From: Chloroflexota bacterium
GTDB taxonomy: Bacteria; Chloroflexota; Anaerolineae; DTPP01
NCBI GenBank assembly: GCA_012514615.1
Contig: JAAYZY010000480.1
Coordinates: forward strand, 1-9,958
DNA: 9,958 nt
Direction of reading: 5' to 3'
Shown: piece after piece, positions 1 through 6,698 of the stretch
Layout of the letters: each line of letters opens with the position of its first letter
Numbering within the stretch: the stretch's first letter is position 1
Notes under the pieces: model-generated
Seen by the model: the letters and a program-made list of their open reading frames with translations, nothing else
What the model was told of the DNA's origin: nothing
The model's database searches: none
Program-made: the position numbers and the translations under genes

Positions 1-218
1 CCCAGCGCCCTGGGTGTGGCAGTGGGCTGCGGGCGCGCCGGCGCAACCACCACGGTGACGACGACGGCAGGGGTAGGGGTAGGTTCAGGCGTGGCGGCAC
101 TGGCGCAGGCCGAAAGGGCGACGGCTGCAGCCGCACAGAGCACGGCGACCCGCAGCCAAACCGAACGCGGGAAGCAGGATGCGGGTTGGGCAGGGTACAC
201 GGTTCCCCCCTGTGTCAT
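1..218 (-). CDS. Lipoprotein N-terminus, cut by the window edge; last visible gene of the ccm operon
   Basis: Only the first 72 codons are visible. The ATG at 218-216 overlaps the ccdA stop as ATGA, and a GGAG ribosome site lies about 5 nt upstream, which supports this start. The protein has a basic region followed by a hydrophobic stretch (LRVAVLCAAAAVALSAC) ending in a lipobox, L-S-A-C. It should therefore be cleaved by signal peptidase II and lipidated on that Cys (about residue 41). A Pro/Thr/Val-rich linker follows (PEPTPTPAVVV, then PQPTATP) and runs off the window, so no folded domain is seen. The function is unknown. Position directly after ccdA makes a lipid-anchored thioredoxin-like thiol reductase (CcmG/ResA/TlpA role) a reasonable guess, because CcdA needs such a partner and none is present elsewhere in the window. 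That is inference from context only. The N-terminal region before the signal helix is long (about 20 residues). Confidence 0.75.
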   Translation of the reverse strand, partial: MTQGGTVYPAQPASCFPRSVWLRVAVLCAAAAVALSACASAATPEPTPTPAVVVTVVVAPARPQPTATPRAL

Positions 219-928
219 GGAAGCTCCACGAAGCTGCCATAGGCAGCCAAGATGCTGAGCATGTCGGTGAAGATGAGGAAGCCGACCGCCACCAAGAAAA
301 GGCCGCTGACGACCGAGACCAGATGCAGGTGGCGGTTCAGACGACGCAGCCAGCCGGCCAGGCGGCCGAAGGCGGCCCCCACAAGCAAGAACGGCACCCC
401 CAGCCCCAAGGAATAGGCTGCCAGCAGGTAGGCCCCCTGGGCAGCTGTTTGCTCTTGCCCGGCCAGCATGAGGATGCTCAGCAGGATCGGCCCGACGCAG
501 GGCGTCCAGCCGGCAGAGAAGACCACCCCGAGGAGGACCGACGACAGTAGGCCCCATTGACGCCGGCCGGCGAAGCTGATCTGCGTCGTCTGGAGCAGGA
601 ACGGTAGGCGCAGCAGGCCGGCGGTGTGCAGGCCGAGCACGATGATGACCAGCCCGCCCGTCCGTTGGATCCATGGGCGGTAGTTGAACAGGAGCCCGCT
701 GATGCTGCTCACCGAGGCCCCCAGGGCCACGAAGATCACCGTGAAGCCACAAACGAACGCCAAGGCATGGAGCAGGGTGCGCCACCACGGGCTGCCTTCT
801 TCTGTCTGTAGAGAGGTCCCGCTCAGGTAGGCGATAAACCCTGGGATCAGCGGCAATACGCACGGCGACAAGAACGAGAGGATGCCGGCGCTGATGGCGA
901 TCCAGACGGTGGGCTGAACGTCGGTCAT
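215..928 (-). CDS. ccdA: CcdA, membrane thiol-disulfide transporter for cytochrome c maturation
   Basis: A 237-aa protein of the CcdA/short-DsbD family, a normal length for CcdA. It has about six membrane helices. The two family cysteines are present, Cys23 in LSPCVLPLIPG and Cys144 in GWTPCVGP, each followed by proline/glycine-rich turns typical of the fold. CcdA takes electrons from cytosolic thioredoxin and passes them to an extracytoplasmic thioredoxin-like protein that keeps the CxxCH cysteines of apocytochrome c reduced. The start ATG overlaps the ccmD stop (TGATG), and the stop overlaps the next gene's ATG (ATGA), so translation is probably coupled on both sides. An AGGAGG sequence exists upstream but about 14 nt away, so coupling rather than independent initiation is likely. 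No full-length DsbD domains are attached, so a separate extracytoplasmic reductase must exist; the truncated lipoprotein after it is the nearest candidate. Confidence 0.94.
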   Translation of the reverse strand: MTDVQPTVWIAISAGILSFLSPCVLPLIPGFIAYLSGTSLQTEEGSPWWRTLLHALAFVCGFTVIFVALGASVSSISGLLFNYRPWIQRTGGLVIIVLGLHTAGLLRLPFLLQTTQISFAGRRQWGLLSSVLLGVVFSAGWTPCVGPILLSILMLAGQEQTAAQGAYLLAAYSLGLGVPFLLVGAAFGRLAGWLRRLNRHLHLVSVVSGLFLVAVGFLIFTDMLSILAAYGSFVELP

Positions 929-1077
929 CAGTGCGGGCCGCCCTCCTCGCGTTCGTCCAGGGTGCGGCGCAAGGCAGCCACCTGCCGCTGCAGCCCCTGC
1001 TGTCGATGGTAGATGGCGAAGACCAGGGCAAAAGTGATCAGCCAGAACACGGCGTAGGCCGCCACCATGTAGGTCAT
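928..1077 (-). CDS. ccmD: CcmD-like small membrane protein
   Basis: A 49-aa reading frame found by hand between ccmC and ccdA. It starts with ATG at 1077-1075 behind a strong AGGAGG (11 nt upstream) and ends TGA at 930-928, overlapping the ccdA start by one base. The sequence starts MTYMVAAYAVFWLITFALVF, one membrane helix at about residues 4-22, followed by a positively charged cytosolic tail (YHRQQGLQRQ) and an amphipathic segment with Leu/Val at 29, 33, 36 and 40. This matches CcmD in size, topology and position. CcmD stabilises the CcmABC-haem-CcmE complex and is needed for release of holo-CcmE in bacteria where it has been studied. CcmD is poorly conserved in sequence, so the call rests on gene order, the helix and the basic tail rather than on signature residues. 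Confidence 0.88.
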   Translation of the reverse strand: MTYMVAAYAVFWLITFALVFAIYHRQQGLQRQVAALRRTLDEREEGGPH

Positions 1078-1100
1078 GTCTCAGGTTACCTCCTGCAACG

Positions 1101-1808
1101 CTAGGCCAGCAGGCGGCGACGCAGGGCTTGCACCTCGTCGCTGAGCTGCTGGAGACGGATGCGGTGCCACATCAAGGTGATGTAGAGCACCGTGAAAGCG
1201 ACCAGGGCCAGGAAGAAGCTGGTCATCATGTTGGGCGAAAGGCCAAACCCCGAGGAATCCAGCAAGACGGGGTGGATGGTGCGCCACCAGCGAATGGCCA
1301 TGAAGGTGATGGGCACGCTGCTGAAGCCGGCGATGCCGTATACTGCCGACAGACGGGCTCGCTGCTCCGAGTTGTCCAGGGCGGCCCGCAGCATCAGGTA
1401 GGCCAGGTAGATGACCCACGTGATGGATGAGGTGGTGAGGCGGGGGTCCCAAGTCCACCAGGTGTTCCAGGCGGGCTTGGCCCAGATGGAGCCGGTGATC
1501 AGCACGGCGGTGGTGAAGCCCACGCCCAGTTCCACGGAGGCGGCCGCCACTGTGTCCCAGCGGCGCTCGCGTCGCGCCAGATACAGGATGCTGCTGACGA
1601 AGGTCACCAAGAAGGCCAGGAAGCCGATCCAGGCGGTGGGCACGTGGAAGTAGATGATCCGCTGGGAGAAGCGCTGGTCTTCAGTGGCCACATTGGCCGG
1701 CGCCGGCGCGTAGATCAGGGCCATGTACAGGGCGGCGATCATCAAGGCCATGCACAGCACGGTCAGCCACCATAGCAGACGGTCATTCCTCGTTCCGTTC
1801 CCCACCAT
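1101..1808 (-). CDS. ccmC: CcmC, haem-handling membrane protein that loads CcmE
   Basis: A 235-aa, six-helix protein of the haem-handling (HHP) family. The tryptophan-rich WWD signature is clear at about residues 109-123 (WAKPAWNTWWTWDPR), flanked by the two expected extracytoplasmic haem-ligand histidines, His55 in YFHVP and His179 in RTIHP. CcmC holds haem at the outer face and attaches it to CcmE together with CcmD. A GTG at 1820 would add four residues, but the ATG at 1808 has an AGGAG site 4 nt upstream while the GTG has none and adjoins a hairpin, so the ATG is preferred. The C-terminal cytosolic tail has a clean 3-4 heptad pattern (L219, L222, V226, L229, L233) that resembles the tail of the neighbouring CcmD. 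Length and motifs are complete. Confidence 0.96.
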   Translation of the reverse strand: MVGNGTRNDRLLWWLTVLCMALMIAALYMALIYAPAPANVATEDQRFSQRIIYFHVPTAWIGFLAFLVTFVSSILYLARRERRWDTVAAASVELGVGFTTAVLITGSIWAKPAWNTWWTWDPRLTTSSITWVIYLAYLMLRAALDNSEQRARLSAVYGIAGFSSVPITFMAIRWWRTIHPVLLDSSGFGLSPNMMTSFFLALVAFTVLYITLMWHRIRLQQLSDEVQALRRRLLA

Positions 1809-1822
1809 ACGTCTCCTCACGC

Positions 1823-1843
1823 CAAGGCCGGTCTCCGGCCTTG
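1823..1843 (-). promoter_or_regulatory. Intercistronic hairpin between ccmB and ccmC
   Basis: A perfect 9-bp inverted repeat (CAAGGCCGG / CCGGCCTTG) with a three-base loop fills almost the whole gap between the ccmB stop codon at 1845 and the ccmC ribosome site. There is no T-run after it, so it does not look like a rho-independent terminator. A stable stem there could protect the upstream mRNA segment or tune the ratio of the ABC transporter subunits (CcmA/B) to CcmC. That role is inference; the pairing itself is directly visible. Confidence 0.7.
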
Positions 1844-1844
1844 C

Positions 1845-2516
1845 CTATTCCTCAACCACGTAATCGAAGGTCATGGCGGCGATGGCCAAGAAGATCACGT
1901 CGAAGACTACCAGCAGCTGCAGCCAGTTGTCAAGTTGGCCCAGGGGCATGCCGTCCAGGATGCCGGACGTGAGCTTGACCGCGGCGATGATGACCGGGGC
2001 CACCACCGGGAAGAGTAGCACCGGCAACAGCACTTCTCGAGCCCGGGTGTTGGCCACCATGGCCGAGAAGAGCGTACCCACGCCCACGAACCCCACGTTG
2101 CCCAGCACCAGCACCAGGGCCAAGTCCAACCGCACTACAGGCAGGTCGAACAGCGCGGCGAAGATGGGCAAGGCGATGGCTTCGGTAACCAGCATGAATA
2201 CCAAGTTGCTCACGGCCTTGCCGAAGTAGATCACGCTGCGATCCACCGGGGCCAGCAACAACCCCTCCAGCGAGCCCCGGTCCTTCTCCAGGACAAACGA
2301 GCGGTTCAGCCCCAGCACGCCGGCGAAGCTGAAGGCCACCCAGAGGATGCCCGGCCCGATCTGGGCGGCGTTGTCCACCCGCAGCTCAAAGGCGAAGTTG
2401 AAGATGAGGATCGCCAGGAAGACGAAGACGAACATGGCGCTGAACACCTCTTTGGTGCGCAGCTCCGTGGCCAGGTCCTTGCCCACAAGGGCGGCCCATT
2501 GGCGCATAGCGTTCAT
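1845..2516 (-). CDS. ccmB: CcmB, membrane subunit of the Ccm ABC transporter
   Basis: A 223-aa integral membrane protein with six predicted helices, the usual size for CcmB. The family motif is present at about residues 73-93, with the charged loop FVLEKDRGSLEGLLLAPVDR after the second helix, a region that contacts the ATPase. The N-terminus (KDLATELRTKE) is also typical. CcmB pairs with CcmA; ATP hydrolysis by CcmA2B2 drives release of haem-loaded CcmE from CcmC/D. The start ATG at 2516 overlaps the ccmA stop as ATGA, and GAGGGAG lies about 10 nt upstream, so both coupling and direct initiation are possible. A second in-frame ATG lies three codons later and cannot be excluded. A strong hairpin immediately follows the stop. 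Confidence 0.96.
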   Translation of the reverse strand: MNAMRQWAALVGKDLATELRTKEVFSAMFVFVFLAILIFNFAFELRVDNAAQIGPGILWVAFSFAGVLGLNRSFVLEKDRGSLEGLLLAPVDRSVIYFGKAVSNLVFMLVTEAIALPIFAALFDLPVVRLDLALVLVLGNVGFVGVGTLFSAMVANTRAREVLLPVLLFPVVAPVIIAAVKLTSGILDGMPLGQLDNWLQLLVVFDVIFLAIAAMTFDYVVEE

Positions 2517-3223
2517 GGTCGCCGTGCTCCCTCTGCAGCCTTGTCATACTGGGCGCGCAGCCCTGGGGCGTCCAAGTCACGGCTGAGCCCGTGGAACGCC
2601 ATGCGCCCGCCGGCCAGGATGGCCACCTGGCTAGCCATGGCCAGGGCTCGGGGCAGGTCGTGGGTGGTCATCAAGACGGTGCGGCCTTGGGTGGCCAGGT
2701 CTTCCAGGATCGCCTGCAGCCGTTCAGCGGCGTGGGGGTCCAGGCCGGTGTCGGGCTCGTCCAGCAGCAGCACCGGCGGGTCGTGCAGAATGGCCCTGGC
2801 GATGGCCAGCCGCTGTTGCATCCCCCGGGAGAAGGTGCGCACCAGCTCGTCGCTGCGGTTGAGGAGGCCCACCTGGTCCAAGAGCCCCTCGATGCGCTGG
2901 TGGGCCTGCCTGAGGCCATACAGCCGGCCGTAGAATCGCAGGTTTTCCCGAGCGGAGAGATCGCCGTAGAGCAGGGGCTGGTGCGAGACCAGGCCGATGC
3001 GCCGCCGCACCGCTTCGCTGTGGCGAGCCACGTCCAGGCCGGCCAGTCGACAGCGGCCGGCGCTGGCCTGGGCCAGGGTGGCCAGGATGCGCACCAGGGT
3101 GGTCTTGCCGGCCCCATTGGGGCCCAGCAAGGCCAGGAACTCGCCCTGAGGAACCGCCAGACTGACCCCGCGCAGCACGGCGTAGTCGCCGAACGCCTTG
3201 TGCAGACCGCTGATCTCGATCAT
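2513..3223 (-). CDS. ccmA: CcmA, ATP-binding subunit of the Ccm ABC transporter
   Basis: A complete ABC ATPase of 236 aa. The order of motifs is normal: Walker A GPNGAGKTT (34-42), Q-loop Gln82 in VSHQP, signature FSRGMQQR (131-138), Walker B VLLLDEP (151-157), and H-loop His188 in TTHD. The signature reads SRGMQQR rather than the common LSGGQ; SxGMxQR variants are usual in CcmA and related exporters. The frame is open for 40 more codons upstream, but those would overlap the preceding gene and look unlike a protein N-terminus. The ATG at 3223 begins MIEISGLHKAFGDYAVL, a standard ABC start, 10 nt after the upstream stop. Its ribosome site (GGCGGG) is weak, so it may depend on coupling. It works with CcmB at the cytosolic face to power haem-CcmE release. 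Confidence 0.97.
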   Translation of the reverse strand: MIEISGLHKAFGDYAVLRGVSLAVPQGEFLALLGPNGAGKTTLVRILATLAQASAGRCRLAGLDVARHSEAVRRRIGLVSHQPLLYGDLSARENLRFYGRLYGLRQAHQRIEGLLDQVGLLNRSDELVRTFSRGMQQRLAIARAILHDPPVLLLDEPDTGLDPHAAERLQAILEDLATQGRTVLMTTHDLPRALAMASQVAILAGGRMAFHGLSRDLDAPGLRAQYDKAAEGARRP

Positions 3224-3233
3224 GGCTGCCCGC

Positions 3234-4421
3234 CTACGCTCCGCGGCCGTCGTTGGGCCGGGTGGCCAGGGCGTTTCGCAACCGAGCCATGAGCGCCTGG
3301 CGCTGGCGCTCGTAGGCGGCTTGATCCACTTGACCAGCAGCATGGGCGTCGTCCAGGTCAGCCAAGGCCTGCGCCAGGGGCTGGGCGTCCGCCGGTAGAG
3401 CTAGAGGATCAGCCGAGGGGCGCCGCCGACGCGTGCCCAGGTAGACCAGGGGCGCCATGCCCATGATCAAGCCAGCAGCCAGGGCGGCTTCCAAGGAGAA
3501 CGTCCCTTGGGGGCTGGCCGGGGAAGGGACGGCGGCAGCCGCGGCGGCCCCCTGAGGCTGGCCGCGCAGGGTGGCCGACCAACTCTGCCCTGCAGCCAGG
3601 GCGCCGCCGCGCCAGTTCAGGTACTGTTGCTGCCCGCCCATGGCGCCGGCGAAGCTGAGCTCGTCGCTGGCGACTTCGACGCCTGCATCGGACACCAGGA
3701 GGTTGACCTGAGCCATGGGGTAGGGGTAGCGGCGGGTCAGCGTTGTGCCTTCTGGGGTGTAGGGCAGGGTGTAGCCGATGAGGTGCTGGCCCAGGGAGTC
3801 GCCTGGCGGCAGAGGGGCGGTGTCCCAGAGCGTTGTCGCTTCCAGCGTGAAGCGATCGGTCGGGCCGGCCTGGTTGTCCACCTGGATGTCGGTGGCCCCT
3901 TCGGGCAGGGAGAAGGCTAGGGTGCGCCCTGACGCGTCACCAACGTAGGTGCGGTCGCCCGTGTTGCTCATGATGTAGAGCTCACCCACCCGCAGCACGC
4001 CGTCGCCGAACTCCACCAGCAGGTGGCTGCGGGCGATCTCGATGGCCGCGTCGTCACTGGTCGTCTCGTAGACCTGGACCAGGGCAGTGAGCTCCGTTTC
4101 CTCCCCCTGGGGGGTCAAGAGGTCGCTGGCGTAGGAGACGCCATTGTACTCGGCGGTGACCCCAAAGGTGCGGTCGGCGGCCAGGGAGACGGAGAAGCGG
4201 AAGCGGCCATCGGCGTCGGTGCTGCCCTCCTTTGTGGACTGCGCTTCCATGCCGGCGAAGGTGTGCAGGGTCACCGGCTGGCCGGCCACCGGTTGCCCGG
4301 TGGCGCCGTTGAGCACCTGGACCAGCAGCTCCCCTCCCTGGGCCCGGGCCGAGACCCCGGTCCAGAGCAGGGCGAGGACGACGGTGGTCAGCACGAGCGA
4401 CAGGCGAAGCCGCTGGCTCAT
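3234..4421 (-). CDS. Secreted beta-domain protein with C-terminal membrane anchor and cytosolic helical hairpin, inside the ccm operon
   Basis: A 395-aa protein of unknown function. It has a signal peptide at residues 1-27 (basic start, hydrophobic core, ARA cleavage site) and then a carboxypeptidase-regulatory-like/transthyretin-type beta domain at about 30-120 (VLNGATGQPVAGQPVTLHT, STDADGRFRFSV). A second extracytoplasmic beta region spans 125-285, followed by an Ala/Pro-rich linker, a membrane helix at about 307-329 stopped by RRRR, and a cytosolic tail. The tail (347-385, LADLDDAHAAGQVDQAAYER) resembles the short helical hairpin of SHOCT-like and CcmI-like proteins. The ATG at 4421 overlaps the previous stop (ATGA) and has GGAGGG 5 nt upstream; the frame is open further upstream but there it shadows the zinc-ribbon gene. 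There are no cysteines and no haem-binding motif. Location between ccmF and ccmA suggests an accessory role in haem ligation or apocytochrome presentation, which is inference. Confidence 0.88.
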   Translation of the reverse strand: MSQRLRLSLVLTTVVLALLWTGVSARAQGGELLVQVLNGATGQPVAGQPVTLHTFAGMEAQSTKEGSTDADGRFRFSVSLAADRTFGVTAEYNGVSYASDLLTPQGEETELTALVQVYETTSDDAAIEIARSHLLVEFGDGVLRVGELYIMSNTGDRTYVGDASGRTLAFSLPEGATDIQVDNQAGPTDRFTLEATTLWDTAPLPPGDSLGQHLIGYTLPYTPEGTTLTRRYPYPMAQVNLLVSDAGVEVASDELSFAGAMGGQQQYLNWRGGALAAGQSWSATLRGQPQGAAAAAAVPSPASPQGTFSLEAALAAGLIMGMAPLVYLGTRRRRPSADPLALPADAQPLAQALADLDDAHAAGQVDQAAYERQRQALMARLRNALATRPNDGRGA

Positions 4422-4762
4422 GGCTGCCCTCCATGGGGAAGGGCGGCGCCGCAGGCGACGCAAAAGCGGTCGCCGTCTTGGTGCGAGGCGTCGCAGGAAG
4501 GGCAACGGCGGCCCAGGGCTGCGCCGCAGCGACGGCAGAAGCGGTCGTCGCTGCCGGCGGGAGCGCCGCAGATGGGGCAAGCCCCGCTGGGGGGTGGAGC
4601 GGGCCGGCCCTTCTGGCGCCGTTGGGCAACCGCCTGCTCCAGCGTGGCGTCCAGCTCCTGGTCTGACGGAGCTTGCCGCACGGCCGCACCGCGCAACAGA
4701 GGGTACCCCAGGGCCGCCAGCGTAGCCACAAACATGAGGCCGATGATCAGCCAATCCAGCAT
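4418..4762 (-). CDS. Small membrane protein with two cytosolic zinc ribbons, inside the ccm operon
   Basis: A 114-aa protein. One membrane helix at the N-terminus (residues 2-24, ending YPLLR) is followed by a short polar helix (35-50) and a Pro-rich linker. Two zinc-ribbon modules follow: Cys62, 65, 76, 79 (CPICGAP then FCRRCGA) and Cys87, 90, 101, 104 (CPSCDAS then FCVACGA). By the positive-inside rule the ribbons should be cytosolic. The start has AAGGAGG 6 nt upstream and lies one base after the ccmF stop; the stop overlaps the next gene. The N-terminal helix ending YPLLR followed by a glutamate-rich helix recalls small CcmI-like proteins of non-proteobacterial ccm clusters, some of which carry zinc ribbons (from general memory of such clusters, not checked). 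The function is unknown; zinc binding by the eight cysteines is a firm prediction. Confidence 0.88.
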   Translation of the reverse strand: MLDWLIIGLMFVATLAALGYPLLRGAAVRQAPSDQELDATLEQAVAQRRQKGRPAPPPSGACPICGAPAGSDDRFCRRCGAALGRRCPSCDASHQDGDRFCVACGAALPHGGQP

Positions 4763-4763
4763 G

Positions 4764-6692
4764 TCAGGCCTCCTTCCGGGCTGGCCAGAGGCCGGCTAGG
4801 CCGCCCAGAAGCAGCAGGCCACCTCCAGCCCACAGCCAAGAGACCAACGGGGTGACTTCGATCTGCAGGGTGGCCAGGCCGTCGTCTTGCAGGCCGGCCA
4901 GGATGACATAGAAGTCCTCCTTGGCCGTGCTGCGCACCGCCACCTCGCTCACCGTCTGGCGCACACTCCAGTGGAAGTTGCGCTCGGGGGTCAACGTGCC
5001 CAAGCTGCGGTTCCCGGCGCTCAGCTCCAACACGGCCGCGGCGCGCTGGCGCACCTGATCCATGTCGGTCAGCGGTTCCAGGTAGCGCAGGCTGTAGCCA
5101 GCGACGTCCACCGTCTCTCCAGGCTGGAGGGCCAGCGTGTACTCGGCCTGGTACAGCGACGAGCCCACCAGGCCCGCGGCGATGACCACCATGGAAAGGT
5201 GCACCAGATGGGCGGCGTGGCGGCGCCGATCCATCGCCAGGGCGGCCCACCAGCCCATGCCGGGGGTGCGCAGGCGGCTCCGCAGCGTGCGGATCGATTC
5301 TGCAGCCACCGACCCCAGGGCCAGGCCGGCCGCGGCGAAGCCCACCAGGGCGACGACCTCGCGCGCGCCCAAGGCCAAGGCCGACCCCAGCGCCACCGCG
5401 CCGCCCGCTGCGGCCGGCCACAGGCGGGCGAGCAACTGCTGGTTGGGGGTGCGGCCCCAGAGCAGCGCCGGGCACAGGCCCAAGGTGAGCAGCAGCAGCA
5501 GGGCCACCGGCCCGAAGGCCCGGTTGTAGAAGCTGGGGCCCACGGCGATCTGCTGGCCGCGCACCAGCTCGGCCACGGTTGGTAAGATGGTGCCCAGGAA
5601 GACGATCACTGACCCGCCTGCGAACAGCAGCGCCGCCAGAAGGAAAGCCGACTCCCGGGCCGCCAGGCTGCTGAACGCCTCGTCGTCGGCTAGCTGCTGG
5701 CGACGGCGAACGGTGAAGCCAACGGCCAGGGCCAGGCCCACAACGATGAAGACGGAGAAGTACCACCCGACCGCCGACTGGCCGTAGGCGTGCACCGACT
5801 CGATGACGCCGGACCGGGTGACGAAGGAGGCGAACAGACAGAGAATGAACGTGAGGGTGATGAGCGCGGCGTTCCAGATTCGGAAGCTGCCCCGCCGCTC
5901 CTGCATCACCGTGGTGTGCAGCGCCGCGGTGGCGATGAGCCAGGGGATCAGGGAGGAGTTCTCCACCGGGTCCCAACCCCAATAGCCGCCCCAGCCCAGC
6001 TCCACGTAGGCCCACCACGCCCCGATGACGATACCCAGGCCCAGAGCCAGCCAGGAGAAGAGCAGCCAGGGACGCACCAGACGGGCCCAGCGCCGATCGA
6101 AGCCGCCGCTGGCTAGGGCTGCCAGAGCCAGGGCGAAAGGCACAGTGAAGCCGGCGTAGCCAACGAAGACGACCGGCGGGTGCAGCACCATGCCGATGTT
6201 CTGCAGAAGGGGGTTGAGGCCGACGCCCTCGTTGGGGACCCCGCCCATGGCGGCGAAGGGGTTGGAAGTGGCGACGATGACCAGGGCGAAGAGGGCCTCG
6301 CTGGCCGCCAGGATCCCCAGCGTGCCTGCGCGGAACGGCTGCCCCCGCAGAGGCTTGTTCACCAACAGCGCCACGGCCAACAGGCCCAACAGCCAGAGCC
6401 ACAGGAGCAGGGAGCCCTCCTGGCCTGCCCAGAAGGCCGACAGGTTGTAGACCAGCGGCTGATGGGTGGCGGTGTGCTCGTAGACGTAGCGCACGGAGAA
6501 GTCGTGCCCAGCCAACAGGGCGAACAGGGCGACGGAGGCCACCGTGGAGAGCCCGGCCACCACCCAGAGGCCGTTCTCACCGCTGCGCACCAGCTCGGGG
6601 GCCCGGGCGCGCCCACCCAGCAGGAGGGCCACGGTGGCGTAGATGCTGACCAGAAAGGTCAGGAAGAGCGCGGCGTAGCCGATGGTTGCCAT
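4764..6692 (-). CDS. ccmF: CcmF, cytochrome c haem lyase core subunit
   Basis: A 642-aa multi-helix protein of the CcmF/NrfE haem-handling family, full length. The WWD domain is at about residues 228-245 (YVELGWGGYWGWDPVENS). Histidines fall at almost the same places as the four functional histidines of the E. coli protein: His171 (VLHPPV) and His301 (ESVHAY) flank the WWD domain, and His259 (ALHTT) and His498 (HLVHLS) lie in the helices that hold the b-haem. The conserved FWAGQEGSLLLW (87-98) and VTRSGVIES segments are present. The C-terminal periplasmic beta domain (about 515-615) and last helix are intact, so this is not a split CcmF. It accepts haem from CcmE and attaches it to the CxxCH cysteines of apocytochrome c. 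GAGG lies 9 nt before the ATG, inside the end of ccmE, and the gap to ccmE is 6 nt. Confidence 0.97.
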   Translation of the reverse strand: MATIGYAALFLTFLVSIYATVALLLGGRARAPELVRSGENGLWVVAGLSTVASVALFALLAGHDFSVRYVYEHTATHQPLVYNLSAFWAGQEGSLLLWLWLLGLLAVALLVNKPLRGQPFRAGTLGILAASEALFALVIVATSNPFAAMGGVPNEGVGLNPLLQNIGMVLHPPVVFVGYAGFTVPFALALAALASGGFDRRWARLVRPWLLFSWLALGLGIVIGAWWAYVELGWGGYWGWDPVENSSLIPWLIATAALHTTVMQERRGSFRIWNAALITLTFILCLFASFVTRSGVIESVHAYGQSAVGWYFSVFIVVGLALAVGFTVRRRQQLADDEAFSSLAARESAFLLAALLFAGGSVIVFLGTILPTVAELVRGQQIAVGPSFYNRAFGPVALLLLLTLGLCPALLWGRTPNQQLLARLWPAAAGGAVALGSALALGAREVVALVGFAAAGLALGSVAAESIRTLRSRLRTPGMGWWAALAMDRRRHAAHLVHLSMVVIAAGLVGSSLYQAEYTLALQPGETVDVAGYSLRYLEPLTDMDQVRQRAAAVLELSAGNRSLGTLTPERNFHWSVRQTVSEVAVRSTAKEDFYVILAGLQDDGLATLQIEVTPLVSWLWAGGGLLLLGGLAGLWPARKEA

Positions 6693-6698
6693 GGCTCT

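Noticed and set aside
66..85. G-rich tract that might form a G-quadruplex
   Set aside because: It is the complement of Pro/Thr codons in the lipoprotein linker (PTPTP), which explains the repeat; too short and irregular to claim a structure.
2591..3292. Long plus-strand open frame (233 codons) opposite ccmA
   Set aside because: It lies antisense to a fully motif-complete ABC ATPase; its product is Gln/Gly/His-rich low-complexity sequence, as expected from the reverse strand of GC-rich coding DNA.
3224..3343. 40-codon upstream extension of ccmA
   Set aside because: It overlaps the upstream gene and has no ABC-family similarity; the internal ATG at 3223 starts a standard ABC domain.
4422..4754. 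N-terminal extension of the 395-aa protein's open frame
   Set aside because: The extra 111 codons overlap the zinc-ribbon gene in another phase and read as Arg/Pro-rich shadow sequence; the ATG at 4421 has a good ribosome site and begins a normal signal peptide.
4023..4799. 258-codon plus-strand frame
   Set aside because: It is antisense to two coupled minus-strand genes with signal peptide and zinc-ribbon signatures; the translated product is low complexity.
4747..6402. 551-codon minus-strand frame overlapping ccmF
   Set aside because: It is an out-of-phase reading of ccmF, rich in Gly, Arg, Pro and Ala with no domain, while the ccmF frame carries every conserved motif.
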